14,284 bases of DNA, taken from Eggerthellales bacterium UBA948 (lineage in GTDB: Bacteria > Actinomycetota > Coriobacteriia > Coriobacteriales > UBA8131). A model generated the notes under the pieces. It had not been told where the DNA came from. It saw only the letters and a program-made list of their open reading frames with translations, and made no database searches. Shown in pieces: positions 6,576-13,405 of the stretch (positions are counted from its first letter, which is position 1; every line of letters begins with the position of its first letter). Location of the stretch: contig DBCW01000149.1 of the NCBI GenBank assembly GCA_002293265.1, positions 1-14,284 on the forward strand. The letters are read 5' to 3'. The translations under genes were made by a program, and so were the position numbers.

Positions 6576-7700
6576 TTACTCCTTGCCGGCTGGCTCGATC
6601 GCTCTCCAAAACGCCGTGCCTTCTCCACCTTTTTGCAACTCTTTGATTCCTGCAGCAAATGATCTTGCATCCATTGCACTCTTGCCATCGGGCTTAACTT
6701 CTTTGATCTCAACGATGCCACCTGCTGTTTGCAGTATCAGGTGTTTATTGATTAGAAATACTGCTCCTAACGATATTGCGGATTGCCCACTTGCTGCAAT
6801 ATCTTTTAAGCTCGCTTCTGCGCACAAAGAGTCTTCCTTAGTGGCGATATCAGCCTTTATCACCGTAAGACTACGTCCTGCAATCTCACAGCGTGCCGGT
6901 GCTTGCGCAGAAGATGCCAATACCCGCCTGACATTTTGAATCGCTGTATCCTGCGGACTCAAAGCCAGCTCTGATTTCTCAATCTTGTCTGCATATGTTG
7001 CTTCGGCATCATTTTGCTTTGTCCACTCCGCTGCGCCGCCGGCAATTCTTGGCAGCGACTGTATTAATAGCTCCGCTCCGAGCCTTGATATTTCTTGGAC
7101 AAGCTCTTCGGCGTTTTTATTTTTGGAGATAGTTGAAGCCTCGGCGCAGTAAGGACCGGTGTCTAAGCCTGCCTCCATTTGCATAATGCATACGCCAACT
7201 TGCTCGTCGCCTGCCAGTATGGCTCTCTGAATTGGTGCCGCACCGCGCCAACGTGGCAATAGTGAGCCGTGAATATTGATGCAGCCGTACTTTGGAATGG
7301 ATAGCACTTCTAAAGGGAGGATGAGACCGAAAGCGGCAACGATTATGAAGTCGGGTTTGACTGCTGAGAGCTTATCGAGAAGTTCTATGTCCACCACTCG
7401 CTTTGATACTTTATCTGGCTCGTTGTGGATTTCCGCTTTCGCGGGAATGACAGAGGAGGTTGCCTGGTTGTCAGGCAATGCTGAAGATGAAGTATAAAAG
7501 CTTTTGGGCGTTAATACCGAAATACCGTTTTCCTCTGCGACTACGCGCACTGGTGACGGCAATAAGGTTTTGCCTCGTGAAGAAGCGGCATCCGGGCGTG
7601 TTACTACCAGTTTTACTCGGAACTGACCACTTGTGTCTTCAATTAAAGCCTTGAGTGGCGCTACAGCAAACTCTGGGGTGCCCATAAAGATGATATTCAT
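6576..7700 (-). CDS. fmt: Methionyl-tRNA formyltransferase with in-frame repeat insertion
   Basis: Fmt formylates initiator Met-tRNA using 10-formyl-tetrahydrofolate. The N-terminus MNIIFMGTPEFAV, the catalytic core INIHGSLLPRWRGAAPIQRA (141-160; Asn142, His144) and Asp180 in MEAGLDTGP identify it. The usual HAS is HGS here. A C-terminal OB-like domain follows. At 374 residues it is about 55 longer than typical. Some 30 extra residues lie at about 70-100, between the PKSF and LLDKL segments. They are encoded by two palindromes, one of which gives SVIPAKAEIHNE, the translation of a widespread REP-like repeat. The frame stays open, so the protein is probably functional. The ATG has a weak AGGCAGG site. 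The gene follows def by 69 bases and is cotranscribed with rsmB. Confidence 0.95.
   Translation of the reverse strand: MNIIFMGTPEFAVAPLKALIEDTSGQFRVKLVVTRPDAASSRGKTLLPSPVRVVAEENGISVLTPKSFYTSSSALPDNQATSSVIPAKAEIHNEPDKVSKRVVDIELLDKLSAVKPDFIIVAAFGLILPLEVLSIPKYGCINIHGSLLPRWRGAAPIQRAILAGDEQVGVCIMQMEAGLDTGPYCAEASTISKNKNAEELVQEISRLGAELLIQSLPRIAGGAAEWTKQNDAEATYADKIEKSELALSPQDTAIQNVRRVLASSAQAPARCEIAGRSLTVIKADIATKEDSLCAEASLKDIAASGQSAISLGAVFLINKHLILQTAGGIVEIKEVKPDGKSAMDARSFAAGIKELQKGGEGTAFWRAIEPAGKE
7429..7448. repeat. REP-like palindrome inside fmt
   Basis: ATTTCCGC (7429-7436) and GCGGGAAT (7441-7448) form an 8-bp stem with one G-T pair around the loop TTTC. Together with flanking bases it reads, on the minus strand, GTCATTCCCGCGAAAGCGGA, close to a GTCATTCCCGCGAAAGCGGG-type repeat known from many bacterial genomes. 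It is translated in frame as VIPAKAEI. Confidence 0.8.
7460..7478. repeat. Second palindrome adjacent to the REP-like element in fmt
   Basis: TTGCCTG (7460-7466) and CAGGCAA (7472-7478) are perfect 7-base arms around GTTGT. The element lies 11 bases from the REP-like palindrome, inside the same extra segment of fmt, so the two may have arrived as one unit. Confidence 0.65.
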
Positions 7701-7769
7701 TTTACCTGCCTGTGTTGCTCATTATGATTGTGACTACTCCACATGTTTGAGGCATCTTGCACGCTTTGT

Positions 7770-8315
7770 CTACTCGATGCTCGTATCACCCGGTTTTGCC
7801 CCTGATTTTAGCGCAATGTCATATTCTTTGAGAGCTTCAATCCTATCAATTGCATTAAGATGCTCGAACATCGTGGTTCCGTCCAAGTGATCCATTTCGT
7901 GTTGCAAGGCTCTTGCATGAAAGCCCTCGGCCTCAACAGTGAATGGTTCTCCATCCAGATCTAATGCCTCAATAATGACATTGTTGTAGCGTTCAATGGG
8001 AACTTGTATTCCCGGTATTGAGAGACAACCTTCGTCTTCCAGTTGTTTATCGCCCCACATTTTTGTGATTACCGGGTTGATGAAAAACGTTGGATTTTGC
8101 TCAGCAACTTTGCCGTCTTCATCAGGCGGGGTAACGTCCACGACGATCAAGCGCTTGCCAATACCAACTTGGGGTGCAGCCAAGCCGCACCCCTGATTTT
8201 TATACATAAGTTTTGCCATTTGTTTTGCGGTTGATCTGAACTTTTTAATCTCTTCCAAAGAGATCGGTTCGCTCTTTTCGCGCAAAACCGGATTAGGCGC
8301 AAGAACTATACGCAT
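7770..8315 (-). CDS. def: Peptide deformylase
   Basis: Def removes the N-formyl group from nascent proteins. The 181-residue protein has all three metal-site motifs: GCGLAAPQVG at 42-51, EGCLS at 95-99 (Cys97 a metal ligand) and QHEMDHLDG at 138-146 (His139 and His143 metal ligands, Glu140 catalytic). The usual I of QHEIDHL is M here, which is tolerated. A short acidic insertion (PPDEDGKVAEQ, 63-73) lengthens the region between motifs I and II. The ATG at 8315 has only a weak TAAGG upstream. It is the first gene of the operon and is followed by fmt, the natural pairing because the two enzymes add and remove the same formyl group. A promoter and a leader hairpin lie upstream. Confidence 0.96.
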   Translation of the reverse strand: MRIVLAPNPVLREKSEPISLEEIKKFRSTAKQMAKLMYKNQGCGLAAPQVGIGKRLIVVDVTPPDEDGKVAEQNPTFFINPVITKMWGDKQLEDEGCLSIPGIQVPIERYNNVIIEALDLDGEPFTVEAEGFHARALQHEMDHLDGTTMFEHLNAIDRIEALKEYDIALKSGAKPGDTSIE

Positions 8316-8352
8316 CGTTTACTGTACCTTACTTTTCACATGTTCTTACTAA

Positions 8353-8376
8353 AGTAGTTTAAGCTAGAAAACTACT
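8353..8376 (-). promoter_or_regulatory. Hairpin at the predicted start of the def operon leader
   Basis: AGTAGTTT (8353-8360) and AAACTACT (8369-8376) are perfect 8-base arms with an 8-base loop. A third element, TAAACTA at 8379-8385, could pair with TAGTTTA in place of one arm. The hairpin would begin at about the first transcribed base, as in 5' stabilising stems. Function inferred only from position. Confidence 0.45.
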
Positions 8377-8381
8377 ACTAA

Positions 8382-8410
8382 ACTATACAGCTCAGAACCC
8401 CTGCATACAA
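8382..8410 (-). promoter_or_regulatory. Promoter of the def-fmt-rsmB-glpX-thiN operon
   Basis: On the minus strand TTGTAT (8410-8405) and TATAGT (8387-8382) are separated by 17 bases, a good sigma70-type match. The predicted start near 8375 gives a leader of about 60 bases before def. Confidence 0.55.
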
Positions 8411-8427
8411 CTATTTATAAATAATTG
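8408..8427. promoter_or_regulatory. AT-rich 20-bp near-palindrome at the def promoter -35
   Basis: CAACTATTTATAAATAATTG is symmetric at 18 of 20 positions and touches the -35 hexamer. It could be a repressor or activator site, or an UP element, or simply AT-rich sequence. Confidence 0.35.
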
Positions 8428-8462
8428 TTATAACTTTTCGCAAATATTTTTGCTACTCCAGC

Positions 8463-9203
8463 CTAAAGCGCTAACAATACATCCAGCTGTTTACTTACCA
8501 ACTTAGCAATAAACAACTGCATTGGTTCTGTTCTTGGGTTGCCATCAAGACCATCGTAGGCACTTAAAGCCTCGTAATATTCCTGCTTTTCTGCCATGCC
8601 AAACGTGATCGCCGGATACCCTGACTGCTCAAGCATGATATTTACTATCAGCCTGCCAACACGCCCGTTGCCATCGCCAAATGGATGAATCTTTTCCAGG
8701 CGCAGATGGAAGTATGCGATGCTCTCAATTGGGTGACGATCCTCTGATGGTCTCGAGTCCACCAGCTGCATCATCTTGTAAGGAACTTTTTCATACGATG
8801 TTGGTCTATGACCATGAATCATCATGTTGTAGTCGCGATACTCACCGCTTACTTCTTGCTTGTCGATCAGCATTTTGTAATGCAGCTTTTTAATCTCATG
8901 CTCTGTTATTCTGGTGCCTTCACGTGCATATCTCTGACCCAAGACCACTGCATCACGATACCCCAGAACTGACACATGGTCAGATAGCGTTTTACCATCG
9001 ATGACTTCGTTCTTGGTCAGTATCCGCTCCACCTCTTCAAGCGTTAGATTGTTGCCCTCGATGGAGTTGGAATTAAAGATACTTTCATACAAAAAACGCT
9101 CCTGAAATGCTTCTAACACATCGGGAGCGAGCTCGGGTTTAATACCCAGTTCAGCTTTCTTCTTGTCTACTTCACGCAGAAGCACATCTAGTTCTTCGGT
9201 CAC
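8463..9203 (-). CDS. Fic-family AMPylase-like protein, class II
   Basis: Fic enzymes usually transfer AMP from ATP to a hydroxyl side chain of a target protein. The active-site loop is canonical: HPFGDGNGRVGR at 173-184 (His173 catalytic, Arg184 for ATP binding). A preceding inhibitory motif SNSIEG (45-50; Ser45, Glu49, Gly50) fits S/TxxxE(G/N), so this is a class II Fic with its inhibitory helix N-terminal in the same chain. GEYRDYNMMI at 120-129 is also typical. The GTG at 9201-9203 was chosen because AGAGGAG lies 6 bases upstream; an earlier GTG at 9233 lacks a site. The protein is 246 residues, with no clear C-terminal DNA-binding domain. The target is unknown. There is no small antitoxin gene beside it, consistent with self-inhibition. 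Confidence 0.93.
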   Translation of the reverse strand: MTEELDVLLREVDKKKAELGIKPELAPDVLEAFQERFLYESIFNSNSIEGNNLTLEEVERILTKNEVIDGKTLSDHVSVLGYRDAVVLGQRYAREGTRITEHEIKKLHYKMLIDKQEVSGEYRDYNMMIHGHRPTSYEKVPYKMMQLVDSRPSEDRHPIESIAYFHLRLEKIHPFGDGNGRVGRLIVNIMLEQSGYPAITFGMAEKQEYYEALSAYDGLDGNPRTEPMQLFIAKLVSKQLDVLLAL

Positions 9204-9345
9204 TACGATCTCCTCTCTGCAAAGCGCCCTCACACAAAAAAATCAGGCCGTTTAGTTCATCTTATTGTAGCGGCTTTACACCACAAGCGATAGCCAATAA
9301 TTGACTTTTGTGGATTAGTTTAACAATGGTTACACAACTTTCGGT

Positions 9346-10035
9346 TTATGGCCGTCCACTAAAATCTAAACCCTTGGATATTTCTTGTGCCGGTGCTCTT
9401 TTTTGGTAAAGCTCAATCGTTTGTGCCGCCTCGTTTATCGCATGAGCAAATAAATCATCAAAGCTCTTATTACACGCCTCACCTGTATAAGGATTTGGCC
9501 AAAGATTTTTTTTGCTATTGGAGAATACGCTTGATTGGCAATTTTTGTCACGTTGTCGAACCTTGTTTTTAAAGCTGCCGGTCAAAACGTAATTTTCGAT
9601 CTTTGCCGCTAAGTTTCGCTTTCCCTTTTTACTTGAATACAACAGTAAGTTGAGCAAGCGCATGTCTCTTACGCATCTACTAAATGCCTTTTTTGGGATC
9701 GCTTCATTGTAGACTTTATCCACAACAACACTAAACATCGCGCTTACAAGTTCAAGCGATGATTTTGAGGTGGCGAGAATACTTCTGACAAAGCCATAGC
9801 GGTTTTTATCGATGCTACTTTTGGCAACTTTTCTCTCAAGCATCATTGCATCAAAGTCAGCCTCAATATAGGCATGAGTAGTAGGTATGCTGTCGATATC
9901 ATCTTTGCATGACTCGTCTTTATCTAGGGAAGCACCGATTAAATGCTTGCGCGTCAGATTCTGCTCAGTTTGTTCCAGATCTGCCCCCGCAGGCGACGGC
10001 ACTACCTGGCGTAATGTCGTTGTCTGCTCGGACAT
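9346..10035 (-). CDS. Hypothetical protein, family not recognised
   Basis: This open frame encodes 229 residues from ATG 10035. It also stays open upstream to ATG 10164 (272 residues) and GTG 10281 (311 residues). None of the three starts has a convincing ribosome binding site. The upstream extension is rich in Cys and His and looks non-coding, so I prefer the shortest form. Residues 1-50 are polar and probably disordered. The rest is basic and helical, with Lys-rich patches (SSKKGKRNLAAK, FKNKVRQRDKN) and no membrane segment or signal peptide, which could suit a nucleic-acid or partner-binding protein; that is a guess. It lies upstream of the Fic gene on the same strand, 142 bases away, and diverges from the molybdopterin operon. 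Codon use differs little from its neighbours. Confidence 0.55.
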   Translation of the reverse strand: MSEQTTTLRQVVPSPAGADLEQTEQNLTRKHLIGASLDKDESCKDDIDSIPTTHAYIEADFDAMMLERKVAKSSIDKNRYGFVRSILATSKSSLELVSAMFSVVVDKVYNEAIPKKAFSRCVRDMRLLNLLLYSSKKGKRNLAAKIENYVLTGSFKNKVRQRDKNCQSSVFSNSKKNLWPNPYTGEACNKSFDDLFAHAINEAAQTIELYQKRAPAQEISKGLDFSGRP

Positions 10036-10342
10036 AGCTGGGGCAAACTGAAAAGAAGATGGCGTGCAATGATTAAATCGACACTTCCTTAGATAAGCAT
10101 GGTACAGCTTTGTACATCTACATACAACACTTTGTTGTGGATGAATTATTTTGCTGTTAGACATGTAACTCGTCTGAGCACAAAATGCATGCAATAGCGC
10201 CCGAGCAATTCCAATGGCAAAACTTGCTGAGGCGCTTAGAAGCTCCATCTGTACATTTGTGAGGAAGAGGCGGCAAACCACTTTGACGCATTGCTATGTG
10301 CAAGAAGTTAGCCATCCGCTTCCGCGACTAAAGGAGGTAAGT
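10036..10342. other. Divergent intergenic region without a clear gene
   Basis: About 307 bases separate the preferred starts of the two divergent genes. I see a 6-bp hairpin (ACAACA 10124-10129, TGTTGT 10133-10138), two copies of TGTACAT (10111, 10250), and a good -35-like TTGACG at 10283-10288 with no good -10 at the right distance (AGTTAG after 17 bases). That pattern would suit an activator-dependent promoter for the molybdopterin operon. Confidence 0.4.
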
Positions 10343-12526
10343 ATGCAAACTGAGCGAAAACGAACTGTTTGTACCGGTTGCCATTGCCGCTGCGGTGCCG
10401 TTGTCTACACGCAAGATAATGAGATCGTGCGTATTGAGGGCGATGCGGACAGCCCATACTCTCATGGCGCATTTTGCGGCAGCGGTATTACCGAACGCTT
10501 TGTGCACAGCGACGATGAGCGCCTAACAGTGCCGCTAAAGCGCGTTGGTGAGCGCGGCGAAGGCAAGTGGGAAGAGATCAGCTGGGATGAGGCGCTAGAG
10601 ATGCTCGCAGGTAAGGTTCGCGATGTCATCGACCGCTACTCAGCACGTTCTATTGTGGTTGCCCAAGGCACCAGCCGCACCAGCAACGACTGGGGTCAGC
10701 GTCTTAAGGCAACGATAGGCAATCTTGGCTGGGGCATGGCACCACTACACGTGTGTCTCATCCCCAACATCATGCCTCACGTGCTCACATTAGGTGCCGG
10801 ACAGATGCATGGAGCCGATGTGGCGCACGCCAAAACCATCGTACTTTGGGGTGTTAGCGCCATCAATCTTTTACCGGAGTACAAAGAGATACTCAGGCAA
10901 AAAGATGAGGCAGGCGCAAAAGTCATCGTCATCGACCCACGCTTTAATGACCTTGCAAATAATGCTGACCTATACCTGCGTCCACGTCCGGGAACAGACG
11001 GAGCTTTGTTCTTAGGTCTGATGAATATCATCATCAAAGAACAACTTTACGACAAAGAATTCATCGATAGCTGGACTTATGGCTTTGATGAGCTGGCGGA
11101 GATGGTTTTAGAGTGGACACCGGAAAAGACCTCCGAGACAACTTGGATCCCGGCTGAACTGATCGAAGAAGCCGCTCGCACAATGGCCGGCGAAAAACCC
11201 ACGACCATCTACCCAATGCTTGGCCCCAGCTGCATGCATACTAACGCCATCCAAAGTGGTAGAGCTCTCACCTGTCTTACCGCGTTGCTTGGACCTGTGG
11301 ATGTACCCGGCGGCTTTATGTATACACCCGGCGGTGGCCCCGCTTCCTCACCGGAACTTACCTTGATTCCACCGGACTGGAACTTCAATGCTCCTGAAGC
11401 AAATCTGCTTGATGGCGATAAGTACCCGGCATTTGCCGCTTTTGGCAATGCGAATGTACCCTACTCAACCTTTGACGCAGTGCTAACCGAGCAACCCTGG
11501 CCGATTAAGATGATGGTCTTTGTGGCTAACGACGCTCTTAACTGCTATGAAGCTTCTCCAAAGGTCTTTGAGGCTTTGGCTTCTCCAAACCTTGAGTTCA
11601 TTGCCGTAAAAGATTTTTATCTAACACCCACCGCCAAAATGGCAGACCTGGTTTTGCCTTCATCCAGCTGGAGCGAGCGTGACACAATTGATGAGGAGAT
11701 GTTTAAGGGTCTGATAATCTCTAATCCGCGCGCAGTTGATCCTCCCGGGCAGTGTTGGGATGACTGGAAGTTTTATCTGGAGTGGGGACGCCGCTTAAAT
11801 CCTGAGCTTTGGCCATGGGCTGACGAGAAAGAGATGGTACTTTGGCGCGTTAAGCTGCTGCACGGTATAGAGTTAACTTGGGATGAGTATGCTGAGGGTG
11901 CTTACTTTGAAACCGATGCCTGTAAGGTGGGTGCCGAGTTTAAGAAATACGAAAGCGGCAAACTTCGCCCTGACGGACAGCCCGGATTTATGACTCCATC
12001 AGGTCGCATAGAGTTTTTCTCACACGTAACAGAGTCGCTTGGTTACGAGCCGCTTCCGGTATATCATGAGCCGCTTGAAAGCCCGGTTTCTACTCCGGAA
12101 GTTGCCAAGGATTATCCATTCGTGCTCACTACAGGTTTTAGGTTGTATTCGTTCTTCCACTCGGCATGGACAAATGTGCCCGGTCAGCGCGAACTTTATC
12201 CATATCCTTTCGTGCTTATCAACACTAAAGATGCTGCGGAAAAAGGCATTTTTGAGGGCGACTGGGTAGAGATTTCTTCTCCGCGTGCTGCCATCAAAGC
12301 TAAAGCTCAGGTGTCGGAAGAAATTGGTGCCGGTGTTATTGCTTTGCCGCGTCCGGGTTGGCGTCAGGCCTGTAAGCAGCTTAATTTGCCGGGATACAAC
12401 TGGGATGAAGTAGGCATCAATACACTTTTACCCGGAGGCCCGGGAACCACGGACAAGAGCTTCTCTACTGCTCCCATGCGCTCAACACTTTGTCAGATCA
12501 AAAGATTGGAGAACAGCGATGTCTAA
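10343..12526 (+). CDS. Cytoplasmic molybdopterin (bis-MGD) oxidoreductase, catalytic subunit
   Basis: This 727-residue protein belongs to the DMSO reductase superfamily. An N-terminal [4Fe-4S] site is formed by Cys10, Cys13, Cys17 and Cys45, with an extra Cys15 (CTGCHCRC). The central domains include the metal-ligand position LHVCLIPN, with Cys138 as the likely Mo/W ligand. The C-terminal dinucleotide-binding domain runs from about YPFVLTTGFRLYSF onward. There is no Tat signal, so it should stay in the cytoplasm. The layout recalls acetylene hydratase, pyrogallol transhydroxylase and the catechol dehydroxylases of gut Coriobacteriia. The acetylene hydratase catalytic Asp next to the second cluster cysteine is His14 here, so hydratase activity is unlikely. 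AAGGAGG 5 bases before the ATG fixes the start; an in-frame ATG at 10214 lacks a site. It overlaps the ferredoxin gene by 8 bases. Confidence 0.93.
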   Translation: MQTERKRTVCTGCHCRCGAVVYTQDNEIVRIEGDADSPYSHGAFCGSGITERFVHSDDERLTVPLKRVGERGEGKWEEISWDEALEMLAGKVRDVIDRYSARSIVVAQGTSRTSNDWGQRLKATIGNLGWGMAPLHVCLIPNIMPHVLTLGAGQMHGADVAHAKTIVLWGVSAINLLPEYKEILRQKDEAGAKVIVIDPRFNDLANNADLYLRPRPGTDGALFLGLMNIIIKEQLYDKEFIDSWTYGFDELAEMVLEWTPEKTSETTWIPAELIEEAARTMAGEKPTTIYPMLGPSCMHTNAIQSGRALTCLTALLGPVDVPGGFMYTPGGGPASSPELTLIPPDWNFNAPEANLLDGDKYPAFAAFGNANVPYSTFDAVLTEQPWPIKMMVFVANDALNCYEASPKVFEALASPNLEFIAVKDFYLTPTAKMADLVLPSSSWSERDTIDEEMFKGLIISNPRAVDPPGQCWDDWKFYLEWGRRLNPELWPWADEKEMVLWRVKLLHGIELTWDEYAEGAYFETDACKVGAEFKKYESGKLRPDGQPGFMTPSGRIEFFSHVTESLGYEPLPVYHEPLESPVSTPEVAKDYPFVLTTGFRLYSFFHSAWTNVPGQRELYPYPFVLINTKDAAEKGIFEGDWVEISSPRAAIKAKAQVSEEIGAGVIALPRPGWRQACKQLNLPGYNWDEVGINTLLPGGPGTTDKSFSTAPMRSTLCQIKRLENSDV

Positions 12527-12857
12527 ACCCAGAACCGGCTTGCTTGTTCGCACAGACGCTTGTTTGGGCTGCATGGCCTGCCAAGTGGCTTGCCGCGAAG
12601 AAAACGGCTTTGCTTACAGCGAAAAATGGTTTGAGATGATCCGCCAAAAGCCCAAAACGGTAGACGGCGAGATACGAAACTACCATCTAGCTGCACCGCA
12701 ACTAGATAAGTGCGCCTTTTGCATGGAGAAGGATCATCGTCCGCTCTGTACGGTAGTATGCCCCACACGCTGCATCCATATTGGCAACGAAGATGCCTTG
12801 CTTGAAGCAATGCAAGGTAAAGGGGATTGGCAATTGATGATCAAAGGAGATAGGTAA
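12519..12857 (+). CDS. Two-cluster 4Fe-4S ferredoxin subunit (DmsB-like)
   Basis: This 112-residue electron-transfer partner has Cys15, 18, 21 and 25 (CxxCxxCxxxC) and Cys65, 68, 77 and 81 (CxxC-x8-CxxxCP). Together they can hold two [4Fe-4S] clusters in the crossed arrangement of DmsB-type ferredoxins; Cys85 is extra. True DmsB and NrfC proteins have about 200 residues and four clusters, so this is a reduced form. The middle region (30-64) lacks the cysteine motif of the second ferredoxin pair. Its ATG lies inside the end of the catalytic gene, with GGAG 9 bases upstream, and its stop overlaps the next start (TAATG), so the three products are probably made in step. It likely passes electrons between the membrane partner and the molybdopterin subunit. 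Confidence 0.92.
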   Translation: MSKPRTGLLVRTDACLGCMACQVACREENGFAYSEKWFEMIRQKPKTVDGEIRNYHLAAPQLDKCAFCMEKDHRPLCTVVCPTRCIHIGNEDALLEAMQGKGDWQLMIKGDR

Positions 12858-13339
12858 TGAAAAAGCCATCGTTAGCCTTTATTCTTGTGCTTAGCACAGT
12901 AATGTCTGTTTGCGTGGGTATAGTCATGAGCATTTATATGATGTTGATGAAAGGAATGGCTCTGGAGCCGATGCCTTTGCTCATCAATATCGGTATCGCA
13001 ACTCTTATCGGCATCGTTGTTTGCTCGGTGCTGCCGGTTGCACCCCTAGGCTCTAAGCTGGCAGTCTTTTATGGTTCAAAGCCCGGTGATCTTTTACATG
13101 GAGCTTTGCAATCCGTAGTAATCAATACGATCATGACTTTTTGTGTGTCATTTGGCATGACCGCTTTTGCGACAGGATTTGCAACTTTTCCTGATGGTAC
13201 TAGCTTTTTTGTACGCTGGCTGGCTCCCATTCCCTCAGTTTGGGGCATAGCCTTCATCACCACGTTCCTATGTTTGCCAATTGCAATGACTTTGGCAAGA
13301 AAGGCAGATGGCGATAAGGGCGAAGCTGCTGCTCATTAG
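12857..13339 (+). CDS. Four-TM membrane protein, putative membrane partner of the redox complex
   Basis: This 160-residue protein has four predicted helices at about 6-31, 40-61, 84-110 and 124-147, and a hydrophilic C-terminus (ARKADGDKGEAAAH). The loop between helices 2 and 3 carries PLGSKLAVFYGSKPGD. It loosely resembles DUF2798-type small membrane proteins, which I cannot confirm. It is not a DmsC or NrfD anchor: it is too short, has four helices, and shows no obvious pattern of haem-ligand histidines (only His81 and the terminal His160). Gene position alone suggests it anchors the ferredoxin and catalytic subunits, or moves substrate. The ATG overlaps the ferredoxin stop by one base, with AAAGGAGATAG upstream. 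A strong hairpin follows the stop. Confidence 0.82.
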   Translation: MKKPSLAFILVLSTVMSVCVGIVMSIYMMLMKGMALEPMPLLINIGIATLIGIVVCSVLPVAPLGSKLAVFYGSKPGDLLHGALQSVVINTIMTFCVSFGMTAFATGFATFPDGTSFFVRWLAPIPSVWGIAFITTFLCLPIAMTLARKADGDKGEAAAH

Positions 13340-13350
13340 TTAGTTGTTAA

Positions 13351-13383
13351 CAGCGCCCCGGATTAGCATCATCCGGGGCGCTG
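13351..13383. terminator. Probable bidirectional terminator
   Basis: A perfect 13-bp GC-rich stem (CAGCGCCCCGGAT at 13351-13363, ATCCGGGGCGCTG at 13371-13383) with a 7-base loop lies between convergent genes. Neither side has a good T run (plus side CATTAAAG, minus side TTAACAAC), so release may be weak or factor-assisted. Confidence 0.65.
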
Positions 13384-13405
13384 CATTAAAGAGGAAATGA
13401 CCCCC

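Noticed and set aside
8440..8453. Small GCAAA/TTTGC hairpin after the Fic gene as a terminator
   Set aside because: Only five A/T-rich pairs and no T run in the minus direction; too weak to call.
10102..10256. Repeated TGTACA-type motifs in the divergent region as operators
   Set aside because: Only two 7-base copies about 140 bases apart, plus a partial one. Short palindromic hexamers occur by chance at this rate.
10036..10281. Upstream extension of the hypothetical protein to GTG 10281 or ATG 10164
   Set aside because: No ribosome binding site at either start, and the encoded stretch is unusually rich in Cys and His, unlike the rest. The 10164 start remains possible.
10214..10342. In-frame 43-residue N-terminal extension of the molybdopterin enzyme
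   Set aside because: No ribosome binding site, and the encoded residues are neither a Tat signal nor family-like. AAGGAGG sits correctly before the ATG at 10343, right before the Fe-S motif.
10343..12526. Calling the molybdopterin enzyme an acetylene hydratase or a specific catechol dehydroxylase
   Set aside because: The catalytic Asp of acetylene hydratase is replaced by His, and substrate cannot be assigned within this superfamily from motifs alone.
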